Positions 41,098-50,700 of a stretch of DNA of 64,000 nucleotides are shown in pieces (the first letter of the stretch is position 1; every line of letters begins with the position of its first letter). Source of the stretch: Methanolobus sediminis (GTDB taxonomy: Archaea; Halobacteriota; Methanosarcinia; Methanosarcinales; Methanosarcinaceae); assembly GCF_031312595.1 (NCBI RefSeq), contig NZ_CP133592.1:2480001-2544000 (forward strand), written 5' to 3'. A model generated the notes under the pieces. It was given only the letters and a program-made list of their open reading frames with translations, did not search any database and was not told the DNA's origin. The translations under genes and the position numbers were made by a program.

Positions 41098-42279
41098 TTA
41101 AGTATTGTCATAGTAACCTTGTTTTTTTCTCATTTCAAATCTTGCAATAAACACTGAAGAAATTAGTCCGGCAATTAATATAACATAGCCTGCATAGTAA
41201 AATATTTGTGAAATGCTGTAATGGCTCATTATGTATCCATTAAATATTGTTCCTGATGCACCACCCACAAACATGTTAAATGAAGCTAATGACATAGCAG
41301 TGCCTCGCATCATGTGTAATTTTTCCTGAGCTGTGGCTACAAGTGTTGACTGCATGAAAATGAAGGCCATTCCAAAACCAATTAGTCCGATACCTAAGAT
41401 CCAAAGGTTAGTATATGCTGATATCGCAAATAAGGATATGAATCCAATGATGCCTGCGCTTACAAGATAAGCATGATTTAGTATTGATTTAACCTTTGGC
41501 GCAATTCTGCCCCCGATCACAGTTCCAACACCAAATAGTGATAATATCAGTCCCACTTGTAATATGTTATATCCTGTTACTGACTGGAGCAGTTCTCCTG
41601 AATATGTAAAACTTCCAAAAACTGAGAATCCGACGAAAAACATTAACAGTACCAACCTCATAAACCTAAAGTTCGTTAGAGGTGTTTTGTAAGCACTGAT
41701 AAGATTGAATTTGTCTACGATGCCTTGATCTTTTTCAAGAACTCTTAGCATAATTAATGCCATTATTAGTTCTGCGACTCCATATGTGATATATACTAAT
41801 CTCCATGAGCCAAGATACGCTAATGCTCCACCTATCGCTGTTGCAGTAGCACCACCAAGAAACATGAGGCCCATTACTTTTCCAAGAGCTTTATGCCGAT
41901 TTTCACTATCAAATGACTGTCCAACTAGTGCCAGCGTTACAGGCAGAATACCTGCCCCAAAAGCTCCGTTAACTGCCCGGAAAAAAATTAAAGATTGAAG
42001 ATTAAAAGCAAATCCTCCAAGTATGCTGAATATCGCAGTTCCAATTGCAGCTATGTTAATTATCTTTGCTTTTCCAAACCTGTCAGAGAGAGGACCAAAC
42101 AACAGTGTGAATAACCCAAATGAAAGCATATAAGCTGTAACAGATAAAGCAGCAGTACTTATTGTTAAGTTCAGATCTTTTGATATGTTTATCAATAATG
42201 GTGCGGCTGCATAATTATCTCCATTTGCAAGAAACGCCATTATCCCCAAAATTAAAATGATTCTATTTTTTTCATCCAT
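41098..42279 (-). CDS. MFS-family drug or metabolite exporter
   Basis: 393 residues with 12 hydrophobic helices. I start at ATG 42279 (MDEKNRIILILGIMAFLANGDNYAAAPLL), preceded by GGTG at good spacing; a GTG frame begins at 42303. The loop 2-3 signature reads LFGPLSDRFGKAKIINIAAIG, and helix 5 has the antiporter-type RAVNGAFGAGILPVTLALVG. This puts it in the DHA-type exporters. It forms an operon with the downstream methyltransferase and is regulated by palindromes flanking its TATA box. Confidence 0.88.
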   Translation of the reverse strand: MDEKNRIILILGIMAFLANGDNYAAAPLLINISKDLNLTISTAALSVTAYMLSFGLFTLLFGPLSDRFGKAKIINIAAIGTAIFSILGGFAFNLQSLIFFRAVNGAFGAGILPVTLALVGQSFDSENRHKALGKVMGLMFLGGATATAIGGALAYLGSWRLVYITYGVAELIMALIMLRVLEKDQGIVDKFNLISAYKTPLTNFRFMRLVLLMFFVGFSVFGSFTYSGELLQSVTGYNILQVGLILSLFGVGTVIGGRIAPKVKSILNHAYLVSAGIIGFISLFAISAYTNLWILGIGLIGFGMAFIFMQSTLVATAQEKLHMMRGTAMSLASFNMFVGGASGTIFNGYIMSHYSISQIFYYAGYVILIAGLISSVFIARFEMRKKQGYYDNT

Positions 42280-42338
42280 CTTAAAGCACCATATTTGAAT
42301 CACAGATTGCCATGTTTTTCGGTAAATCCACTGAAGAG

Positions 42339-42356
42339 TTTCAAATAATGTTGAAA
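42339..42356. promoter_or_regulatory. Operator 1 of the MFS/methyltransferase operon
   Basis: TTTCAA-N6-TTGAAA, located at the predicted transcription start, about 25 bases downstream of the TATA box on the reverse strand. Confidence 0.6.
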
Positions 42357-42360
42357 TGCT

Positions 42361-42370
42361 ATTTATAAGT
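42361..42370 (-). promoter_or_regulatory. TATA box of the MFS/methyltransferase operon
   Basis: On the reverse strand ACTTATAAAT lies between the two TTTCAA-N6-TTGAAA palindromes, so a dimer bound at either site would interfere with TBP/TFB or polymerase. Confidence 0.6.
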
Positions 42371-42375
42371 TATCA

Positions 42376-42393
42376 TTTCAAATTTGGTTGAAA
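42376..42393. promoter_or_regulatory. Operator 2 of the MFS/methyltransferase operon
   Basis: TTTCAA-N6-TTGAAA again, with identical half-sites and spacing, 37 bases from operator 1, upstream of the TATA/BRE on the operon's strand. Confidence 0.6.
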
Positions 42394-42481
42394 TACTTGC
42401 ATGTCCTAGAAGCAAGTAGTATTAATTAATAAAACTGGGGACAAAGTACATGAGTGAATAATCTGATAGAAGGAAATAGAG

Positions 42482-42619
42482 ATGATTCGTGGATTCCATA
42501 CAGGCTTACAGAATTGGATCAAAATAGGTATTCTAATAATATTGGCTGATATCCTATTTTCAAGTAATTTTGAGTTCATATCCTACAATTTATTTACTAG
42601 TAAAAGTTCGCTTTTTTAG
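42482..42619 (+). CDS. Possible small membrane peptide, 45 residues
   Basis: An ORF from ATG 42482 with AAGGAAA seven bases upstream. One hydrophobic stretch (IKIGILIILADILF) is followed by a polar tail. It is divergent from the MFS gene and could be its regulated partner, but coding evidence rests on the ribosome site and the single helix only. Confidence 0.28.
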   Translation: MIRGFHTGLQNWIKIGILIILADILFSSNFEFISYNLFTSKSSLF

Positions 42620-42657
42620 CGTTATCTGTATCCCTTACAGAAAGTAAAAAGAGAACA

Positions 42658-43494
42658 TTATATCTCCTTCACGATCCTGAATCCAAGTACATAGGATGTA
42701 CTGTTAGCATCTAAACTGCCACGGAAAGCACTTTTGCAATAATTCGGTCCATCCATCCAGCTTCCACCTTTTCCAACATGGTTGCTGTTGTTCTCATCTT
42801 CCCACGCAGTTCCATCAGCAGGAGCATTCTCATAGTTGTCATGCCAGTTATCTTGGACCCATTCCCAGACATTACCATGCATATCGTAAAGTCCCCAGGA
42901 ATTTGCTTTCTTTCCTCCGACTGAATGGGTTGTTCCATTGGAGTTTATAGCACACCATCCGTAAGAATCGGACCAGCCATATTCATCCAAATCAGTAGCT
43001 TCATTTGTAAATGAAAATCCAGTGTCATTTCCGGCTTTGCATGCATATTCCCATTCTGCTTCTGTTGGAAGGCGGTATTTATCGGTATTTTCAATCTCAT
43101 TCAATTTCTGGATGAATTCCTGTACATCATTCCATGAAACCTGTTCCACAGGCAGGTTATCTCCTTTAAAGTACGATGGATTAGTTCCCATGACTGCTTC
43201 CCACTGGGCTTGTGTGACTTCATATTTACCCATGTAGAAAGCATTGTCAATACTAACTTCATGTAACGGATCATCAAAAGCAACTATGGGGGTTGAATCT
43301 GAACCCATGTAAAACTGGCCTGAAGGAATCAGGATAAAATCCATTCCTATAGAATTGCTGATTTCCTGCTCAGATTCAGAATCTGTATTATTATCTGCAA
43401 CACAACCGGATAGTAATATTACAGAAATTGATAAGACAAAAACAGATAAAAGTTTCACAACATTTTTTCTTCTCAGGAATATCAAACAGAACAC
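42658..43494 (-). CDS. Lipoprotein with SUMF1/formylglycine-generating-enzyme-like domain
   Basis: 278 residues. Signal and lipobox (KLLSVFVLSISVILLSGC) place the lipid-linked domain outside the cell. The SUMF1 fold motifs are all present: MGKYEVTQAQWEAVMG, LPVEQVSWNDVQEFIQKLN, YRLPTEAEWEYACKAG, GLYDMHGNVWEWVQDNW, GGSWMDGPNYCKSAFRG and GFRIV. Only one cysteine lies in the last motif region, whereas true formylglycine-generating enzymes use a cysteine pair, so another role such as ligand binding is likely. The exact start is uncertain by about 12 codons. Confidence 0.88.
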   Translation of the reverse strand: MFCLIFLRRKNVVKLLSVFVLSISVILLSGCVADNNTDSESEQEISNSIGMDFILIPSGQFYMGSDSTPIVAFDDPLHEVSIDNAFYMGKYEVTQAQWEAVMGTNPSYFKGDNLPVEQVSWNDVQEFIQKLNEIENTDKYRLPTEAEWEYACKAGNDTGFSFTNEATDLDEYGWSDSYGWCAINSNGTTHSVGGKKANSWGLYDMHGNVWEWVQDNWHDNYENAPADGTAWEDENNSNHVGKGGSWMDGPNYCKSAFRGSLDANSTSYVLGFRIVKEI

Positions 43495-43628
43495 CTAACC
43501 ATCCGATTATGAAAATCGTATTTATAGGTATTCTATTGAATTTGTATTCCTGTCTATTATTTATTTAGCTACTATTTATGGAATATAGTCTTCACTTTTC
43601 TATTGAACTATATAGTTGTTCTAAATTG

Positions 43629-44354
43629 TTACTCTATAGTACTAACAAGGTCAAGCATTTCATCGATCTCACTTTCACCATCAATTGAGAAAACAGTTCC
43701 GTTTATTATTCCTGCATCCATTGTATATGCTCCATCAGGTACAAATCCCATTACAACGGTATTGGACTCCTCATTTGAGAATGTAGTGAAAAATCCCATC
43801 ATCTTCATTCCGGAATCAGTGGTGTTAGTTGAACTGGTGAATATATTTACAACAGTATCTGAACCATCTGCCAGTGTTATTGTACGTGTGGAAGTTTCCT
43901 GTGTATTTTCAATATCGTTGTTTTCCTGGATCTCACTCATTCTGCTATCTATGATCTTTGAAACAAGTTCTGTAGGAAGTTTTGTTCCTGAAGGCAAAGT
44001 AAGGCGATATGTGATGATCTGGGCACTGAGGCTTTCAGGTATTTCTATGGAAACCGGAAGGTTGTTCTCTTCTTTGAACTTAAGTGCCTGTTCATTGATA
44101 TCTGAGGTTAGCCTGTCGTTGTGATACTTGACAGTTGCAGAATTGAAAACTATTGATGATGTATCTGTAATGTTTTGCTCATGAGAATTTTCTTCAAGTG
44201 ATACCTGCGACCAGCCATAGGCTTCAAGAGCAGCGTCATTAATTGTTGCAGGTACGGTCTGTGCGGTCTCAAGACATCCGCAGATGAATAAAGTAGTAGC
44301 TAATATTGCAATCAGTGTAAGGAATCTTTTTTTATCCAGAAGCAAAACTATCAC
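43629..44354 (-). CDS. DUF6517-like lipoprotein
   Basis: 241 residues. It begins with a signal peptide and lipobox FLTLIAILATTLFICGC. The mature part is beta-rich with SAQIITYRLTLPSGTKLPTELVSKIID and a C-terminal NTVVMGFVPDGAYTMDAGIINGTVFSIDGE. Similar lipoproteins of unknown function occur in haloarchaea and methanogens; the family name is a best guess. It lies 135 bases upstream of the SUMF1-like lipoprotein on the same strand. Confidence 0.68.
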   Translation of the reverse strand: MIVLLLDKKRFLTLIAILATTLFICGCLETAQTVPATINDAALEAYGWSQVSLEENSHEQNITDTSSIVFNSATVKYHNDRLTSDINEQALKFKEENNLPVSIEIPESLSAQIITYRLTLPSGTKLPTELVSKIIDSRMSEIQENNDIENTQETSTRTITLADGSDTVVNIFTSSTNTTDSGMKMMGFFTTFSNEESNTVVMGFVPDGAYTMDAGIINGTVFSIDGESEIDEMLDLVSTIE

Positions 44355-44450
44355 CGATCATCTGTATGTAGTTATTTATATATTAAACCACTTCATCTTA
44401 ACTAATATTGGCTTCCCTTCGTTGGCAGAAGAAGAGGTAAATGTCCTATT

Positions 44451-44609
44451 ATGCACAAAACAATGTGGAAATATAGAGCTACAAAATTAGGTGGTAATAC
44501 TTGGTTTAAACTTAATAATCTTCATGAGCTTGGCGTTGAACTTAACCTGAGGAAGCTACAAATTTTGTGGGAGTATTTACCCTTGCCTCTTCTTGTACGT
44601 GAAATTTGA
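44451..44609 (+). CDS. Possible small basic protein, 52 residues
   Basis: An ORF from ATG 44451 (MHKTMWKYRATKLGGNTWFK; ends LPLLVREI) in the interval between two reverse-strand genes. AGAGGTAA lies about eleven bases upstream. It is leucine- and basic-rich with two plausible helices. It may be a gene remnant; no homology was recognised. The rest of 44355-44766 contains nothing supported. Confidence 0.3.
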   Translation: MHKTMWKYRATKLGGNTWFKLNNLHELGVELNLRKLQILWEYLPLPLLVREI

Positions 44610-44766
44610 TAATTTTCTATGACTATCATCTCCGACATCTTCTCATCCTTCTAATGTGCTTATCGTTCTATGGATGACTGATATATTTGTATTAGTGGGA
44701 AAGCTAAAGCGGTCAAAAAAGGCATATAGGGAAATGATATTTAAGATAAATCAAGAAAACGAAGAA

Positions 44767-47700
44767 TTAACTTCGTTTCCTATACATTGTATATCCTACA
44801 ACTCCTCCTATCAACAATATAGACAATGAACCGATTACCATTAAGCTACTGAATGTAGTCTTTGGTTCTGTTTCATCAGTCTGACCTACAGTTGAATATT
44901 CCTTATTTATAGATTCAGTAGACATAAGTACTTCATTTTCCACAACAGAATCTTCAACTGCATGTCCAACAATTGCAAATGGAGAGAAGCCAGGAGTACT
45001 TGCTTCAAAGTGTAGATATTTATCATCTTCACTTATCTTCTGAGTATCGAGTTCATTCCATTGACCATCTGCATGCCTGCACAGTCTAATTGTATCCACA
45101 TCAATGCCATTCTGTTCAATCCAGTCTTTCTCAATCTTAAATCCTACAACTGCTTCCTCTATATTTTCGGAGAAACCAGATTTTCCAACCCATAGATTGA
45201 CATTGCGGTAAACTGTGTCTGGTGCATCTTCATCCACCAGAGCAGATGTTCCATGCAGCATCTCAATTGTAGAGGATATCTTACCCCAATTTCTGAGAGC
45301 TTTGAACCTGATATATTCGATGGCATTGCCCTCATCATCAAAGTCGTAAGAGCTTACTGAATCAGCTGATACGAACACAGAGAGGACATCCTTGAATGCA
45401 ATGTTCTCATATGTCTCACCGGTGGTGCCGCCGCCTCCACCACCGCCTCCACCACCGGAGGATGGAGTCGTGCTTCCTGTGTTTTGAGTTCCTTCGTCAG
45501 CATCTACAATAATATCCCATCCATTTTCATTCATGAATGGATATGCGTCTGTAGAATCATCTGTTATATTGTAGGGGGTATCACCAATACCATCGCTACC
45601 CAATACATTTTGAGAAACATCACTAAAGGTGTCTACACCCAAATAATCATTCCAGTAATTTCCACCTATGGGGTACCCCATATCCCAGATATTATTTCCA
45701 AAATCAGTTACTTGTATAGTATTGTTCACAAAATTGTTGTGTATTACCGAATTGTTACTTGAATCTCGAAGTTCCAATCCAACATTATTACTTACAAATG
45801 AATTATCAAGAATATAGCATGTTGAGACTGAATCTACTATTATTCCTTGTGTACAGTTAGTAAAAGTAAAACCAGTAATGTTGACTTGGTTTGAATATAC
45901 TTTAAATCCAGCAAAATCTTCAAAACCATCTATGATAGTTGTATTTTTGTCTTCACCAACAATTTTTACTAATTTATCAATCGATACATTTCCAGAGTAA
46001 ACACCGCTATGCACAACTAGGATATCTCCATCCTCTGCATCATTTATTGCTTCGCTAATTGAATCCCATTCACTTTTAACAGGAGAATCTTGATAATCCG
46101 TATCTACCACAATAATTTTAGGGTTTGTAACTTCTGAACTCAATACTCTTAGATATATGGTTAAATTATCCATCGAACCGTCGTCTGTATAAATACTTGC
46201 AGAACCACGATAAGTACTTCCAGATACAACGTTGTTTGGAACTTCAATCAAAATATTTGCTTGGACTTCTGAACCTGCTAATATAGTGTTGTTAGAAATA
46301 TCCAAATAAATATTAGATCTTGATATCTTGTTACCATAGTCGTCTATTAAATCTGAAAAAGTAGCATTAATGCCTTCTGCATCATAGAAACCACCAAATT
46401 CACTAATAATAATACTACTATTAGCATTTTTACCAGAAATACCGTCTATAGTTATATTTTTTGGAAGAATGTTTAGCACAGAAGCCGACTTTTCAGATTC
46501 AAATACCATTACTGAATAGCTATCATTACCATTAGTTTCAATAGCAACCACTTTTATAGTATAATTCAGTCCATCAGGACTTTCAAAAGTAATTTGTTCA
46601 GGAACAGTGTTTGGACCTGAATAGATAGCATCTGAAATTTCAAGATCGATACTACCAGTAGTGTAATTGAAACCAACATGCCTGTTTTCAGAGTCATAAA
46701 GATGTAAATCGAAGTCACCTTCAAGATGAGTAAGCAAAATATTCATTACATCATTATCATATTGACTTTCTGCTGTCACCTCATTCGAAGAAAGTACTGA
46801 TGAAGAACTAGGAGCAATTGGATTTGTATCAAATTCTCTCAGAAGCTGAATTTCAACACTTTCACCTTCTATCAATTTACCGTCGTAAGTAAGTATTTCC
46901 TTGATTATTGTGCCATCCTCTTCATAAATACATTTATATTCAATTGTTTTATAGTACATTGATGTGACTTGAACAGTAGCAAGGTAAATAGAATCTGTTT
47001 CCCAATTTTCCTTTGCAGGATATTGATATTGAAACTTAACTTCAACAGGTTCAGAGCTCGGAACAATCTCTTTGTATTCTCCGGCAGAAGATACAGATAT
47101 AATAGAACTTGCATCGAAATCAAAATCTTGCAAATTTTCCACCGATTCTGGATTAATGAAAGCCCTGCTGACAGACACAAATACGTTTACCTTTGTTGTT
47201 TTACTTCCTTCATTTTTCAAAAATACAGATCCTTCTCCTGAGTAAAACATTCCATCTGAATTAGAGACCAAGGAAGCGGGTGGCATATACAATTTTGTAA
47301 TAGTTATTGAATTGAACTCGGGATCTAAACAGAAATCTAAAGTATTCTTGTAAATGCTTTGTAATGCCTGATTTTCTTCATACAGAGTCGTTATTGCAAT
47401 TAAATTTTGATGTTGCAACTCCTCATGATATGACAAATCAACTGTTTTAACACTATAGTCCGTTATAGACATAGCAGCATCATATAACAAGCATTCAACA
47501 GGGAAACTTTCAGGAACAAAAAATACTTTAGCAGCAGATCCCAATGCACCTACATAACCCACGACCCTTATAGATTTCTTTTCATCTTCATTTTCTTGCG
47601 TTAGATAATTAACATATTGTTCAACAGCATTCAGTGTGCCCAATATTTTAGTATCTGCAGTTCCTTCCTGCGGATTTACTCTTAAAATAGTCTGTTCATT

Positions 47701-50700
47701 ATCCATGCTTTCTTTAATGTCAGAATCAAGTTCCACAAGATAATCTAAGACTTCTTGGGTTGGATAGTCTTGCAACTCTTCATCCGAAAACTCTTCTTCA
47801 AACTTTTCTAATTCTAATTCCATTTCGTCAGGAATAGTGCTATATTGTGGACCTAATTCCTTATTCAAATGAGCATCTTTGTATGATTCATATAAGTATG
47901 AATGTAGCTTGGACAAATCTTCTGCATAATGATAGGAGTCAATAATGTTGCCAGAACCAATAACTACATTATTATAACCGGTATTCGTTGAATCAAACAC
48001 CTCTAAACCTATGAATTTTCCTTCCAGCTTTTCTAGTGAATCTAATTTAACAAAATCATTTAAACTAGAATCAAACCTATAATATTTGATGTGTTCATCT
48101 TCAATTAGAGGTAACTCACTAAAAGTCGGATTTATGCTAATAATTAACTCATTATCATTGCCTAAGCCACCGTTTTTTCCATCTATATCGCTTATTCTTA
48201 TTTCCTCAATTAATCCAATAGTAATTGCACCTAAGTAACTGCTTTCCATTATTTTAGTAACTTTTTCATTTTCATAGCGGTACAAGTGAACATAATCATT
48301 ATACGTGATTAAAAGTTCATTTCCGTTCTCTTTGATATTATCAACATCACCTATTGCTAAGCAAGGTTCAAGATACAACTCCAAAGGAAAATCTTTCATG
48401 TCATTGATTTCCATTCCATTGTAATCAAATGAATACATCGTTATAACGGTCTGAATTTCAGGGTGATTTGAATTGTCATTTCGAACAATTACGAGTTCGT
48501 TCAACCCATCACTATCTAAATCACCAACAACCACATCTTCTATAATCCCTAGATTTTCTAATTTCTTTGAGTATTGTGTTGAAAAAAGCATATATGGTGG
48601 AATACTGGAATCCAGTCCAGCATAAACAAAAATATAACCATCATCATAGATAACTAAATCTTCTTTTCCATCATTATTAATGTCACCAGTTTTGATTTCT
48701 AAAGAATCACTATATTCAACGTTATCGAAGACATTGTTCCAAATAGGAGAAGTTTGAAATTCACCTGTAGAAAGATTATATGAGTATAGGTACAGATTAG
48801 AAGGAATTATTTCACTTTGTATACCAGAGTCAGAGTCAAGAATTTTGGAAACATATGTTGGTTTAGTTAAAACTAAAATATTGTTTTTCCCATCTCTATA
48901 CATAGTAAAATCTTGGATCTCCAATGAAGCACCATATTCATTGTCCCTACACTCAAGTTTCCTAGACCCTATATCTACTTGTGTTTGAGTAGCTATCAGT
49001 TCATTTTTAACCTCATCATCAAGATATTCAAAAGTACCTTCCACTAATGTTGAAAATGATGTTTTTACAAAATACTCAAATGCTGCAGATTTTATTTTTT
49101 TAGAATCTAGTAAATCAGGATTCATTAAATCCTGTGTGAACTTCAAGGCCTCTATTAATAACACATTTTCTTCTTTGTCATAAATTTCGGTCCCAATGTC
49201 TGCCTGTATAGAAGCTAATCTGTCAACATCATATTCTACTTTTGTCTTTGACGTTTCTTTTAAAGTGTTAAGTTGAGACAGTATCTTTTCCCGATTAGTT
49301 TGAGCAGAATTCAAATTTAATGTAATAACCCCAATATCCCCAACCCCATTAGTAGGATTATTCCCCTCGAAAGCTATTTTCGTGCTGTCAGGGCTCCAGT
49401 AAGGAGAAGCATCATGTAGGTCAATATCGTACGTAAGCCTGACCTTATAGCTTCCATCCATGTTCCTCAGCCACAGGTCATATGTACCTGCTTCATCTGA
49501 AGAATAGACTATGTATTTTCCGTCGGTACTGACTCGTAAGTACCATTCATTCCAAGCAGTATCCGTAAGTTGAGTTATTTCTTCAGTATCGGGATCGATC
49601 ATCCACATGTCACGTTTCTCTTTGGAATTTGCAGCAGTGTAAATAATATTCCCTTCAGGTGTCCAGTCTATCGATCCTATACCATAGGAAGTTCCTACAC
49701 GATTATTAGAACTTCCATCAACATTCATCACCCATAATTGGCTGTCTTCTCCACCCCAGGAACCCCTGCTATATGCAATTCTTGTACCATCCGGACTCCA
49801 GCTGCCCCAACACTCATTTACTGAACCTTCATTTAAGAGAGGAGTTTGTGAACCATCAATTATATTGACCTTATAAACATCGTACTGATTTATGTTTTTA
49901 GTAACCAGCAATTCTGTACCATCCGGACTCAGATCACTGAATCCCACCAGCTTTCCTTCACCAATACCAGTGTTTTCTTTTCCTGTCCCGTCTGCATTAA
50001 TAGCATATGAGTAACAGTTATCCCAGGACGATCCTGCAAACGTGAAAAGTATCCTGCTTCCATCTGCAGTCCATATCGGGCAACCTTCCTGTTCAGCTGC
50101 ATCCGTCAGGAAAGTGATATCCTGCACAACCTTGTCCTGTGCAAGCTCCTCAGCAATCTCTCCGGCTGCCTCATACCTCTGAGTTTCGGTAGTGTCTCCC
50201 CACATCCAGTGAACATAGAAAGCGAACTTATTATCTTGATTAATGGACTGGACTGTAGGGTAATCATCGGAATCAGAATAACCGCCGGATTCTGGAATTT
50301 TATCACCATACCATACCCAATCAAGAAGCCCAGCCGCATTAGTAAGAGGTGAACGTCCTATTAATCGCCCACCAAAAATACCGTCGTTTGCCTCAGTACA
50401 TTCTGTCCATTCCCATTCATCTTCGTCATTGACCCTTGGCTCTATTACAAGAAGTGAGTATTCATCTGCCGTGTCTTTATAGAATTGATAAGGATGAGTG
50501 TAATTGATATCTGAAAAATCTGCATATGTCCTCTGTACATAACTTAAGTATGCAGGATTTGCAATTTCTGTAATGCCTGAAAAAGTTACTGTACTTGTCA
50601 GTTCAACTCCTGGATTCAGGTACATGCCTACAATATCATCAAGCTCTGGACTTATCCACCATGTAAAAGCAAGACAGTATGTGTCTTCTAATGAGGTTTC

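Noticed and set aside
45420-45470. CCACC-rich tract as a regulatory repeat
   Set aside because: It encodes the ten-glycine linker of the giant surface protein on the reverse strand.
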